DNA from: Deltaproteobacteria bacterium
Lineage (GTDB): Bacteria > Desulfobacterota > Desulfobacteria > Desulfobacterales > UBA11574
Length of the DNA stretch: 12,405 nucleotides
Assembly (NCBI GenBank): GCA_019313025.1
Contig: JAFDCA010000101.1
Span: forward strand, 1 to 12,405
Reading direction: 5' to 3'
The notes under the pieces are model-generated. The model made no database searches and was not told the DNA's origin. It was given only the letters and a program-made list of their open reading frames with translations. The translations under genes and the position numbers were made by a program. Shown here piece by piece: positions 4,896 to 12,405 of the stretch. The number at the start of each line of letters is the position of its first letter. Position 1 is the stretch's first letter.

Positions 4896-6962
4896 TTAGA
4901 TGTTTAAATGTTGCTCAACCAGCTCCACCAGATCAATGGCCTCCATCTCACCTTCCAGGCCGCTGGTTTTAATGGCATCTTCCATATTGACCATACAAAA
5001 GGGACAGGCTGTAATAATGACGTTTGCGCCGGCTGTTTTTGCCATTTCAACCCTGACCTGTGCCATTCTTTTTTCCTCTATGGGCTCGTAAAACAACATC
5101 AGTCCGCCGCCGCCGCAACAAAACGAGCGGTCTTTACAGTTTTTGGTCATTTCAACCCGCTGGATTCCGGGAATCGAATCGATGAGCTCTCGCGGATCAG
5201 TATAAAGGTTATTGTGCCGTCCCAGATAGCACGGATCGTGATAGGTATAGATTTTATCCGAGTTCTCAACATGTTTTAATCGGAGATTGCCGGATTTGAT
5301 GCCCTTCAAAATAGTACTGCTGATGTGTTCCACCGCCGGGATACCCTTGTAGTCGTGTTTCAACGCATTGAAGGCATGGGGGTCTGCTGTAACGATACGA
5401 TTCACACCGGCATTGTTGATGGCTTCTGAATTTCGATCCCTTAGATCCAAAAAGAGCATCTCCTCACCGAATCGCCTGACCTCGTGGCCGCTGTCCCTTT
5501 CATCAGGTCCCAGTATTCCAAAATCGATATTGCAAGCCGTAAGAATTTTTACCGTAGCACGTCCGATATCCTGAATTCGATCATCATAAGACGTAATGCT
5601 GTCGACAAAGTAGAGAGTGTCTGCGCTCTCTTTTTTTCCCAGGAGTTTAATGTTGACATCCTCAGGCAATTCCTTAACCCAGTCCGCGCGTTTTTTCTCC
5701 ATCTTTCCGTAAGGGTTACCCCGTTTTTCAAGGGCTCCCAAAGGTTTTTGCAAGGATTGGGGCACCATACCGTCATCTACCAATCCCCTTCTCACATCAA
5801 CGATCTTGTCGATGTACTCGATAAGGACCGGGCACTCCTGTTCACAGGCCCCGCAGGTAGTGCACGACCAGATTTCATCCTCTTCCAAAACGTTTCCGAT
5901 AAACGGATTCACATCCGCCGGTTTACCTTTGATCGGATATTTATTGAATGAATAGTTGCGGCACTTAATGGAAATGAATCGGGGGGAAAGCGGACGCCCC
6001 ACGGTATTGGCCGGGCAGTTGTCCGAACATCTCCCGCAATCCACACAGGAATAAAAATCAAGCATGTGTTTCCAGGTAAAATCTTCGTACTTTTTGACAC
6101 CGAAAGATTCGAGGTCGTCAAGGGCTTCTTCCTCAACTCCCCATTGAACCGGTTTGACCGTCCCTTTGTCGAGCTTCATTAAAAAGACATTCGGCAAGGA
6201 GGTAATGACATGAAAATGCTTGCCCATGGGCAAAAAGCACAAGAAAAAGAAGAAAATCAACTCATGGGAAAAATATGCGCCAAGGTGAATTTGCTGCAGC
6301 ATATCCACTGGAAAGAGTCTGAATATATATGTGGCCACCCATGTTCCCGTTAATGGCGTCAGGATCTCCGGCCTTGATCCATTTTGAATCAGAGCGGCAA
6401 ATTCGCTTCCTTCAAAGGCCATATCGCATGTGACCAGACCCGTGATCAGCAGCAACACCAAAACGGCTTCCCAGGTATGTTCTTTGCCGTATTTCGGCGG
6501 CACCGCGTATCGTTTCGGTTTGACGACCAGCCGGCGATACAACGCGGCCAGACAGGCGACCAGAACCAATGTTCCGGCAAAATCCTTGAGCACCGTATAA
6601 ATCTCGCCCATGGTTCCGGTCATCCCCGGCAGGACATAACCGTCTGAAATTCCAATCAGCACCAGGGTGATGGATCTTAAAGACAGGATAACGAAACCCG
6701 CAAATAACATAATATGAATGATGCCCGCATCCAGATACCTGGGATGCCGGTATTGTCCGACGGCATACTTTAGCATTTTAAAGAATCGGTTGGCCAAACG
6801 ATCCAACCGATGATCCGGCAGCGCTCTCACCATCGGTTTTAGACGACAGGCAATGATATAGGTAAAAACAGCCACACCAACCAGTGGTATGATCAATGAG
6901 AATAGCACGGAGGGTATCCCAAAAACAAAGGCTTTGGCAGGAGATATCAAGACAGGTTCCAT
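4896..6962 (-). CDS. ETF:menaquinone oxidoreductase (EMO)-type membrane heme b/iron-sulfur protein
   Basis: This 688-aa fusion would take electrons from reduced ETF and pass them to the quinone pool. Residues 12-40, 80-105, 125-142, 165-185 and 225-245 are membrane segments of a NarI-like cytochrome b domain. H73/H83 (10 apart) and H233/H251 (18 apart) repeat the spacing of the NarI heme ligands as I recall them, suggesting two hemes b. Then come two [4Fe-4S] motifs, C306/309/312/316 and C367/370/373/377, and an HdrD-like tail. The second CCG domain is intact (C578, C615-C616, C653, C656) and can hold a noncubane cluster. The first CCG domain has lost its cysteines (D490-S491, D527, A530). 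The gene lies upstream of etfBA on the same strand. Its ribosome site is weak: GGGGAG about 14 bases before the ATG. It has often been annotated loosely as heterodisulfide reductase-related. Confidence 0.88.
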   Translation of the reverse strand: MEPVLISPAKAFVFGIPSVLFSLIIPLVGVAVFTYIIACRLKPMVRALPDHRLDRLANRFFKMLKYAVGQYRHPRYLDAGIIHIMLFAGFVILSLRSITLVLIGISDGYVLPGMTGTMGEIYTVLKDFAGTLVLVACLAALYRRLVVKPKRYAVPPKYGKEHTWEAVLVLLLITGLVTCDMAFEGSEFAALIQNGSRPEILTPLTGTWVATYIFRLFPVDMLQQIHLGAYFSHELIFFFFLCFLPMGKHFHVITSLPNVFLMKLDKGTVKPVQWGVEEEALDDLESFGVKKYEDFTWKHMLDFYSCVDCGRCSDNCPANTVGRPLSPRFISIKCRNYSFNKYPIKGKPADVNPFIGNVLEEDEIWSCTTCGACEQECPVLIEYIDKIVDVRRGLVDDGMVPQSLQKPLGALEKRGNPYGKMEKKRADWVKELPEDVNIKLLGKKESADTLYFVDSITSYDDRIQDIGRATVKILTACNIDFGILGPDERDSGHEVRRFGEEMLFLDLRDRNSEAINNAGVNRIVTADPHAFNALKHDYKGIPAVEHISSTILKGIKSGNLRLKHVENSDKIYTYHDPCYLGRHNNLYTDPRELIDSIPGIQRVEMTKNCKDRSFCCGGGGLMLFYEPIEEKRMAQVRVEMAKTAGANVIITACPFCMVNMEDAIKTSGLEGEMEAIDLVELVEQHLNI

Positions 6963-7060
6963 TTTACAGTGTTTTGCTCCCCACCCCGATCCAATGGCAA
7001 CCGTCAGATTCCGTTGGAACCGGATTCCATCGAGGGGTTCTTTGGATTTTAAAGCGCATT

Positions 7061-7082
7061 AATGAATGAATGCTCATTCATT
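7061..7082. promoter_or_regulatory. FadR-type (TetR family) fatty-acid operator
   Basis: The perfect palindrome AATGAATGA-ATGC-TCATTCATT has 9-bp arms and a 4-bp centre. Its core TGAATGA-N4-TCATTCA (7063-7080) matches the Bacillus subtilis FadR consensus TGAATGANTANTCATTCA as I recall it, apart from the two central bases. It lies between the EMO gene and the acyl-CoA synthetase gene. It covers the expected transcription start of the minus-strand promoter, where a bound repressor would block it. No tetR gene is in the window. Confidence 0.72.
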
Positions 7083-7111
7083 TTTTAACAGACGCCTTTT
7101 AAAGCTGTCAA
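7082..7111 (-). promoter_or_regulatory. Candidate promoter of the EMO gene
   Basis: On the minus strand a perfect TTGACA (7106-7111) is followed by TAAAAA (7082-7087) at an 18-bp spacing, or TTAAAA at 17. It fires toward the EMO gene with a leader of about 110 bases. The FadR-type palindrome begins right at its -10 end. Confidence 0.5.
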
Positions 7112-7150
7112 GCAAAAGTTCGATTTTTTCATTCGATTCCAAATTTATTT

Positions 7151-7159
7151 TGGTATACT
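7151..7159 (+). promoter_or_regulatory. Extended -10 promoter candidate for the acyl-CoA synthetase gene
   Basis: TGGTATACT combines an extended TGn with TATACT (7154-7159). The -35 region is poor (ATTCGA at 7131-7136), as extended -10 promoters allow. CCAAA-N5-TTTGG (7139-7153) overlaps it and could be an operator. The leader to the ATG at 7308 would be about 140 bases. Confidence 0.4.
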
Positions 7160-7296
7160 AATATCACATAAATTACAAGCTTTCTTGACAAATATTCATT
7201 TTCATCCTAACAGATATAGGGCGGAAGGGGCCGGTTTTAACGAAACGGAAATCTTAATTCACCTGGATATCAAATTAAAGATTGATGATGGATATA

Positions 7297-7304
7297 AAGG
7301 GGGG
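7297..7304 (+). promoter_or_regulatory. Shine-Dalgarno site fixing the acyl-CoA synthetase start
   Basis: The purine run AAAGGGGGG-type sequence ends about four to five bases before the ATG at 7308. An upstream in-frame TTG at 7185 has no such site and would add 41 residues unlike the family N-terminus. Confidence 0.7.
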
Positions 7305-7307
7305 CCT

Positions 7308-9011
7308 ATGACAACAGAGATTAGATATGAAAATAAACCCTGGTTAACCAGCTATGAAAAAGGAGTTCCTGAAAAATTAGACTACGAAGACATATGCCTC
7401 CCGAAAATACTGGAAAGGACGGCTGGCAAATTTCCGAATAAGATGGCTCTTTTATTCGAAGGATATAAAGTGACCTATCGTGAACTTGACGATATGGTTA
7501 CCCGTTTTTCCGCGGCCTTGAATTCCTTCGGCATCCAGAAGGGTGACAGTGTTGCCATCCTTCTGCCCAACCTCATCCCTTGTGTCGTGGCTTATTATGC
7601 CATATTAAGGGTCGGCGGAATCGCGGTGATGAACAACCCGCTGTACTCTGACCGTGAGCTTGAACATCAATTTAATGATTCCGGTTCAAAAGTGCTCATA
7701 ACCTTGGATCTTCTCGGAAACCGAATGATCGATTTAAGGCCGAAAACAAAGATAAAGCAGATTGTATATACCTCCATCGGTGATTATCTTCCGTTTCCAA
7801 AAAATCTTTTGTTTCCGCTGGTGGCCAAGAAGAAGAACCTTGCGGCAGATGTTAAATCCTCTGAAAATGTATTCAAATGGAAGGATGTTCTATCAAAAAA
7901 TTATCCCAATCCTCCCGCGGTTGAGCTTTCGTTTGATGACATTGCCATGTATCAGTATACCGGGGGTACCACCGGCGTTTCAAAAGGCGTTATGCTGACC
8001 CACGGCAATATGAGCAAACAGGTTCAACAAGTTGGTGCATGGTTCCCCGCCTTCGACAGCAATGAAATTATGCTGGGCGCACTTCCTTTTTTTCATGTAT
8101 TTGGCCTAACCACCGCAATGAATCTGGCTATTTATTTGGGGTGGGGAGACATACTTGTCCCAAAGCCCCAGCCCGATCCGCTGATCCAGGCCATTCAAAA
8201 ATTTAAACCAACCTTCGTGCCACTGGTACCCACCATGTATATCGGCATACTGAACCATCCGCACATTGACAAAATCGACCTGACGTCAATCAAAGGTTGT
8301 TTTTCAGGCAGCGCCCCGCTACCGTTGGAAGTCATCAGAGATTTTGAAAACAAAACCGGCGCTGTTATCGTGGAAGGATACGGTTTGACGGAATCCTCAC
8401 CGGTCACCCATGTAAATCCATTTTCCGGAGGAAAACGTAAAGCCGGTAGCATCGGTATTCCCATTTCTGACACGGACTGCCGTATCGTTGATATCACTGA
8501 CGGCAATACAGATGTTCCCACCGGAGAATCGGGTGAACTCCTTATTAAAGGCCCACAGGTCATGAAAGGTTATTGGAACAGGGATGAAGAAACTGCCAAT
8601 ACACTCACTGATGGCTGGCTTCATACAGGTGATATCGGCAAAATGGATGAAGAAGGATATTTTTATATCGTTGACAGAAAAAAGGATATGATCTTGTCCG
8701 GTGGTTTGAATGTATACCCGCGTGATATTGAAGAAGTCTTTTATGAAAATCCCAAGGTCCGGGAAGCTGCCGCAATCGGTATCCCCCACCCCACTCGAGG
8801 TGAGTCCGTCAAGGTCTTTGTTGCCCTTAAAGAAGGTGAAACCGCTACACAGGAAGAACTTATCGAATACTGCCAAGATAAAATGGCCAAGTTTAAACTT
8901 CCAACCGAAATTGAGTTCAGAATTGAACTTCCCAAAACAAACGTCGGCAAAATTTTAAAGAAAGATCTCAGGGCAGAAGAGATGGCGAAGCGGCAAAAAC
9001 ATGGCCAATAA
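7308..9011 (+). CDS. Long-chain-type fatty acid (carboxylic acid)-CoA ligase, AMP-forming
   Basis: This 567-aa ANL-superfamily enzyme activates a carboxylic acid with ATP and CoA through an acyl-AMP. Visible motifs are the P-loop YTGGTTGVSKGVMLTH (217-232), the FFHVFGLT block (261-268), GYGLTESSPV (357-366), GWLHTGDIG with adenylate-binding D442 (436-444), the hinge DRKKDMILSGGLNVYPRDIE (456-475) and the catalytic lysine K548 in PKTNVGKILKK. The opening KPWLTSYEKGVPEKL is typical of FadD-like ligases, which supports the ATG at 7308. Substrate length cannot be read from sequence; the ETF and EMO neighbours favour a fatty acid bound for beta-oxidation. The gene overlaps the following MFS gene by 11 bases, so the two are probably co-translated. 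It diverges from the EMO gene and may share its operator region. Confidence 0.93.
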   Translation: MTTEIRYENKPWLTSYEKGVPEKLDYEDICLPKILERTAGKFPNKMALLFEGYKVTYRELDDMVTRFSAALNSFGIQKGDSVAILLPNLIPCVVAYYAILRVGGIAVMNNPLYSDRELEHQFNDSGSKVLITLDLLGNRMIDLRPKTKIKQIVYTSIGDYLPFPKNLLFPLVAKKKNLAADVKSSENVFKWKDVLSKNYPNPPAVELSFDDIAMYQYTGGTTGVSKGVMLTHGNMSKQVQQVGAWFPAFDSNEIMLGALPFFHVFGLTTAMNLAIYLGWGDILVPKPQPDPLIQAIQKFKPTFVPLVPTMYIGILNHPHIDKIDLTSIKGCFSGSAPLPLEVIRDFENKTGAVIVEGYGLTESSPVTHVNPFSGGKRKAGSIGIPISDTDCRIVDITDGNTDVPTGESGELLIKGPQVMKGYWNRDEETANTLTDGWLHTGDIGKMDEEGYFYIVDRKKDMILSGGLNVYPRDIEEVFYENPKVREAAAIGIPHPTRGESVKVFVALKEGETATQEELIEYCQDKMAKFKLPTEIEFRIELPKTNVGKILKKDLRAEEMAKRQKHGQ

Positions 9012-10299
9012 TATCCGCGCAAAGATCGTACGATTCAGGTGGCTGATTTTTATTGTGCTGGCGCTTGCCTATTTTTTCGTTTACTTCCATCGCCTTTCAC
9101 TTTCTGTTGTCGCAAACGATTTAATAGAAGATTTTAAAACAACCGCCAGTGTCATGGGGTTGCTGGGATCGATCTATTTTTACTGTTATGCGTTCATGCA
9201 ATTTCCAGCCGGTCTTTTGTCGGATTCATTAGGGCCCCGAAAATCAGTTACATTTTTTTTAATCATCGCCTCTTTGGGAAGCCTCCTATTCGGATTTTCA
9301 CCAACCATAGAAGTGGCCTTTGTGGGAAGAGTGATGGTTGGTATGGGTGTTTCCATGGTCTTCATCCCCACTATGAAAATCTTCTCCCGCTGGTTTCGTC
9401 CCCATGAGTTTGCTTTCATGACCGGCATCTTAAATGCAGTTGGAGGAATGGGCGTTCTGGCGGCGACGTGGCTTCTGGCTGTCATGACCCTGTTGTTAGG
9501 ATGGCGTGTTTCTTTTGAACTTATTGGCTGCTGTACCTTTATCATTGTCGTGCTGGTATGGTTCATTGTCAGGGACCGTCCCGAGGATAAAGGCTGGCCT
9601 TCTATTGAAGAACTCGACAAAAAAAGTACCGATAAAGTGTTTCAGCCGACACAACAGATTCCCCTGCTGGAAGGGGCCCGCCAAGTCATATCCGAAAAAT
9701 ACTTCTGGCCGGTGGCGATCTGGTTTTTTTTCGATTGCGGAGTATTTTTTGCATTTGGAGGGCTTTGGGGTGGACCCTACCTGATGCATGTTTACGGCAT
9801 GACCCGGGCACAGGCCGGTACAGTGCTCAGCATGATTGCATGGGGCATGATCATCGGAAGCCCCCCTTTGGGGTTTTTGTCGGACAAGGTCATGAAAAGC
9901 CGAAAAAAGCCATTTATTCTGTGCAACTTGGTGCTGGTCGCAGAACTCGTTTTTCTGAGTATTTACCCCACCGGCCTTCCCCATTTCGCTCTGTACATCC
10001 TGTTTTTTATCTTTTCAATATGTTCTTCATCCGTCGTTATTTTTGCATTTACCAATATCAAAGAGCTTTTCCCCACGGAAATTGCCGGGACTTCAACCGG
10101 CATGGTAAATCTCTTTCCTTTTTTAGGTGGGGCCGTTTTTATGCCCCTTTTGGGTTGGGTCTTGGATGCCTATCCGAAATCCGATACCGGCGGGTATTCC
10201 CTCGAAGCTTACTCGATGCTCATCTTTATTCTTCTTGGTGCTGCCGTTATATCACTCATCTGTACATTTTTGACCAAAGAGACATATCAGGATCAATAA
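9001..10299 (+). CDS. MFS transporter, probable organic acid carrier
   Basis: This 432-aa inner-membrane carrier has twelve predicted segments in two six-helix halves, separated by a charged loop (about residues 190-230). The first half carries the MFS motif A GLLSDSLGPRKS (71-82), and the second half a degenerate copy GFLSDKVMKSRK (291-302). The N-terminal YFHRLSLSVVANDL (28-41) and the PTEIAGTSTGMVN region (358-370) recall the anion:cation symporter/GlpT-like branch. The ATG lies inside the end of the synthetase gene (11-base overlap), with no strong ribosome site of its own, so expression is tied to that gene. The likely role is import of the carboxylate that the ligase activates; an efflux role or a substrate linked to the Hyu enzymes cannot be excluded. 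The gene ends 8 bp from the convergent hyuB stop, with no terminator visible between them. Confidence 0.9.
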   Translation: MANNIRAKIVRFRWLIFIVLALAYFFVYFHRLSLSVVANDLIEDFKTTASVMGLLGSIYFYCYAFMQFPAGLLSDSLGPRKSVTFFLIIASLGSLLFGFSPTIEVAFVGRVMVGMGVSMVFIPTMKIFSRWFRPHEFAFMTGILNAVGGMGVLAATWLLAVMTLLLGWRVSFELIGCCTFIIVVLVWFIVRDRPEDKGWPSIEELDKKSTDKVFQPTQQIPLLEGARQVISEKYFWPVAIWFFFDCGVFFAFGGLWGGPYLMHVYGMTRAQAGTVLSMIAWGMIIGSPPLGFLSDKVMKSRKKPFILCNLVLVAELVFLSIYPTGLPHFALYILFFIFSICSSSVVIFAFTNIKELFPTEIAGTSTGMVNLFPFLGGAVFMPLLGWVLDAYPKSDTGGYSLEAYSMLIFILLGAAVISLICTFLTKETYQDQ

Positions 10300-10307
10300 T
10301 GTTATGT

Positions 10308-11873
10308 TTATTCCGGACTCCCGTATCCTCCGCCTCCGGGGGTCTCGATGCGCAGGCGATCTCCTTTGTTTAAGGATGCGGAAAATTTACTCCCTTTTTG
10401 TTCGCTTCCTTCATTTCTGATAATGACGTTTTTACCGACAGATCCCGGCTCTCCGCCGAAGAGTCCGTAAGGAGGCATCCGTCTTCTTTCCGATAAAACG
10501 GTGACCTCTGCATCCGAAAGCAATTCGATCTCCCGAACAATGCCGTCCCCCCCCTTGTGACGCCCGTTTCCTCCCGTGCCTCGGCGAACGGAATATTCGG
10601 TCACCAAAAAGGGATAACTGTATTCCAGAGCTTCCACCGGTGTATTCATGGTGTTGGTCATGTGACAATGGACGGCACTTTCTCCATGGCACCTTGAAGA
10701 TGCTCCCATTCCGCCGCCGATGGTTTCATAGTAGGCAAACGGCTTCCCTTTTATCGAATCCACCCCGCCAATGGTCACGTTGTTCATGGTGCCCTGACTG
10801 GCCGCCGGGATCGTCTCCGGAACGGCACGCGAAAGGGCGCCCAATATTACATCCACAATTCGCTGTGACATTTCCACGTTCCCTCCGGCCACAGCCGCCG
10901 GAAAAAGGGCATCCACGGCAGATCCTTTTCGGGTTAAAACGTGAATGGGCCTCAGACAACCGGCATTGGTGGGAATATCTTTCGAAACCAGTGAGCGAAA
11001 AACATAGAGAACCGCCGAAAGGGTAATAGCATATACGGCATTGACACTCCCTTGAACCTGCGGGTCACATTCCCTGAAATCAAGCGTTGCCGTATCCCCT
11101 TCGATGGTGAGGTCGACATGTATCCTTATCATGCGGTCCGTAATACCGTCGTCTTCCATAACGTCTTCAAATTCATAACTGCCATCCGGAATTTCCAGAA
11201 TCGTTTTTCGAGTCAACCGTTCTGCATAGTCCATGAGGGCGCCGGCATAATAACGGGTGTTATCAAGCCCGTATTTTGTAATGAGTTCCTCGGTCCTTCG
11301 AACCCCTGTCACATTGGCCATGATTTGTGCGGCAAAGTCCCCTTCTCGTTCCACCGGCGTCCTGACATTGTTGAGCAAAAATCCCATGATCTTCTGATCG
11401 ATGACCCCTTTTTCAACCAATTTAAGGGGTGGAATAATGATGCCTTCCTGAAAAATCGAGGTGGAAAGGGGCATGGACCCGGAACTCATCCCACCCACGT
11501 CCGCGTGGTGGGCTCGGTTGGCGACAAAAAATTCGGGAACGCTGCTTTCCGCGAATACGGCGGCCACCAGGGTAATATCCGGCAGGTGGGTTCCGCCTTT
11601 GAACGGATCGTTCAAGATGACCATATCCCCTTTTTCCCAGCCACCATGGTTGATGGCCGCCTTGACCGACAAGGGCATGGAACCCAGATGTACGGGAATA
11701 TGGGCTGCCTGGGCAATCATGTCTCCGGCATGATCAAATACCGCACAGGAAAGGTCTCGCCTTTCCTTGATATTGGGTGAAAAGGCGGTGCGGATTAAAG
11801 TCACGCCCATCTCCTCGGAGATGGAAGCAAATCGATTTTTAAAAACTTCCAGTAGGATCGGGTTAAGTGTCAT
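10308..11873 (-). CDS. hyuB: Hydantoinase B/oxoprolinase family protein
   Basis: This 521-aa subunit, of usual family length, works with HyuA in ATP-dependent hydrolysis of N-methylhydantoin or 5-oxoproline-like rings; relatives carboxylate ketones (acetophenone or acetone carboxylases). Family blocks are the N-terminus NPILLEVFKNRFASISEEMG, ERRDLSCAVFDHAGDMIAQ (37-55), HIPVHLGSM (58-66), NDPFKGGTHLPDI (88-100), a probable metal-binding segment, ANRAHHADVGG (118-128), GGGMGASSRCHGESAVHCHMTNTMNTPVE (386-414) and the closing PGGGGYG. The start has AGAGG just upstream, and the gene sits 99 bp after hyuA on the same strand. The real substrate is unknown. The fatty-acid genes next door are on the other strand and need not be functionally linked. 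Confidence 0.92.
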   Translation of the reverse strand: MTLNPILLEVFKNRFASISEEMGVTLIRTAFSPNIKERRDLSCAVFDHAGDMIAQAAHIPVHLGSMPLSVKAAINHGGWEKGDMVILNDPFKGGTHLPDITLVAAVFAESSVPEFFVANRAHHADVGGMSSGSMPLSTSIFQEGIIIPPLKLVEKGVIDQKIMGFLLNNVRTPVEREGDFAAQIMANVTGVRRTEELITKYGLDNTRYYAGALMDYAERLTRKTILEIPDGSYEFEDVMEDDGITDRMIRIHVDLTIEGDTATLDFRECDPQVQGSVNAVYAITLSAVLYVFRSLVSKDIPTNAGCLRPIHVLTRKGSAVDALFPAAVAGGNVEMSQRIVDVILGALSRAVPETIPAASQGTMNNVTIGGVDSIKGKPFAYYETIGGGMGASSRCHGESAVHCHMTNTMNTPVEALEYSYPFLVTEYSVRRGTGGNGRHKGGDGIVREIELLSDAEVTVLSERRRMPPYGLFGGEPGSVGKNVIIRNEGSEQKGSKFSASLNKGDRLRIETPGGGGYGSPE

Positions 11874-11923
11874 GTTAACCTCTTTTCTTCACGTTTCGCG
11901 GCTGGTTAATTCGTCAAACGGCT

Positions 11924-11970
11924 AATAGGTCGATTGGTTTTTAACTATTTAACGATTCAACCAATTAACC
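11924..11970. repeat. Nested inverted repeats in the hyuA-hyuB spacer
   Basis: GGTTAAT (11924-11930)/ATTAACC (11964-11970) enclose ATTGGTT (11933-11939)/AACCAAT (11959-11965). The arms share bases on the right side, so only one stem forms at a time. The AT-rich structure between two genes of one operon could tune the HyuA:HyuB ratio by processing or attenuation. It lacks a terminator-like T-run. Confidence 0.4.
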
Positions 11971-11972
11971 AT

Positions 11973-12405
11973 TTACCCCGTCATGATTTCCATGAGGATG
12001 TTGCCGTATTCATCCACGTGTGCCGAAGCAAACGGCGGAATGACAGTGGTTGAAGAATATTCAACCATAATAACCGGCCCTTTGATTCGGTTTCCGCTTT
12101 TCAGCTTATCTCTATCCATGATTTTTGTCGGTATCCTGTGCCCGTCGAATACGACCTCCTTTTCTCCTAAAAAAGCATCGGAAGGCGGCGTTTTTTCCAT
12201 TTTTTCCGACTTTTGAAAACGTGGTTTTTCCGGCATTCCCCTTGCCCGAAGTCGAATATTCACAATCTCGATAATTTTATCTTCATTTCTATACCCGTAA
12301 GTTTTCTCATGGAGCCCATGGAACCTTTCAATATAATCCTCATCAAACGGAACGATAATTTCATAAGACTGGCCTTCATATCTCATGTCGAGATATTTTT
12401 CGAGG
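11973..12405 (-). CDS. hyuA: Hydantoinase A/oxoprolinase family protein, C-terminal part (cut by window edge)
   Basis: The reading frame is open to the right edge; translation upstream of the first visible Met gives LEKYLD joined to MRYEGQSYEIIVPFD, so the Met is internal. The visible 144 or so residues are the C-terminal portion of HyuA: DMRYEGQSYEI, then FHGLHEKTYGYRNEDKIIEIVNIRLRARG, then a variable lysine-rich linker, then GPVIMVEYSSTTVIPPFASAHVDEYGNIL. Full-length HyuA proteins are about 650-700 aa, so most of the gene, including the ATP-binding actin-like part, is outside the window. It is the upstream partner of hyuB. Nothing in the visible part suggests damage. Confidence 0.93.
   Translation of the reverse strand, partial: LEKYLDMRYEGQSYEIIVPFDEDYIERFHGLHEKTYGYRNEDKIIEIVNIRLRARGMPEKPRFQKSEKMEKTPPSDAFLGEKEVVFDGHRIPTKIMDRDKLKSGNRIKGPVIMVEYSSTTVIPPFASAHVDEYGNILMEIMTG

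Noticed and set aside
7185..7213. TTGACA at 7185-7190 as a -35 box for the synthetase gene
   Set aside because: At 17 bp the -10 would be TAACAG, a poor match. The extended -10 at 7151-7159 is better, though a second promoter is not excluded.
7185..7307. In-frame TTG start at 7185 for the acyl-CoA synthetase (608 aa)
   Set aside because: No ribosome site is present and the 41 added residues do not look like the family. The ATG at 7308 has a strong purine-rich site and a typical N-terminus.
11052..11780. 242-aa plus-strand frame opposite hyuB
   Set aside because: It lies wholly antisense to a well-supported hyuB and has no ribosome site or family feature.
1..12405. CRISPR arrays, tRNA, rRNA and known riboswitches
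   Set aside because: No regularly spaced repeats with unique spacers, no tRNA cloverleaf or conserved rRNA segments, and no recognisable riboswitch core were seen.

Overview
The window reads as accessory and catabolic chromosome from a mesophilic anaerobe, most likely a Desulfobacterota (deltaproteobacterial) sulfate reducer or syntroph. The basis is the set etfB-etfA, a NarI/HdrD-type ETF:quinone oxidoreductase and a divergent acyl-CoA synthetase, together with AT-rich intergenic DNA carrying short tandem repeats. This placement is inference; no rRNA or tRNA gene is present to confirm it.

Left third (1-2366, all read on the minus strand): a chromosomal integron. It has a full-length integron integrase (intI, 1383-2366), an AT-rich attI region (about 1184-1382) and two complete gene cassettes. 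Cassette 1 carries an unrecognised 158-aa membrane protein with a pilin-like C-terminal domain. Cassette 2 carries a DUF2938-type membrane protein. A 64-bp attC (624-687) separates them, and a second attC runs off the left edge (1-46). The cassette ends match their own attC arms exactly, which fixes cassette borders and direction. The array lies at the 3' end of intI and is read in the same direction as intI. That is the reverse of the classical divergent intI/attI/cassette layout.

Middle (2367-7307): intI is separated from the electron-transfer genes by about 350 bp holding two tandem CACA/TGTG dyads and a strong hairpin. Next come a rho-independent terminator, etfA and etfB (one-base TAATG overlap), a 378-bp gap with small tandem repeats, and the gene for a 688-aa membrane heme b/iron-sulfur protein of the EMO (ETF:menaquinone oxidoreductase) type. 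All three genes are on the minus strand. Together they would carry electrons from acyl-CoA dehydrogenases through ETF to the quinone pool. The divergent intergenic region (6963-7307) holds a near-perfect FadR-type TetR operator over the probable EMO-gene promoter.

Right third (7308-12405): on the plus strand, a long-chain-type acyl-CoA synthetase gene overlaps an MFS transporter gene by 11 bp, suggesting coupled uptake and CoA activation of a carboxylic acid. Convergent to these, 8 bp away, is a hyuA-hyuB pair (hydantoinase/oxoprolinase/carboxylase family) on the minus strand. hyuA is cut by the right edge.

The least ordinary part is the reverse-layout integron and its novel cassette content. 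Next are the degenerate first CCG domain of the EMO protein and the FadR-type operator.
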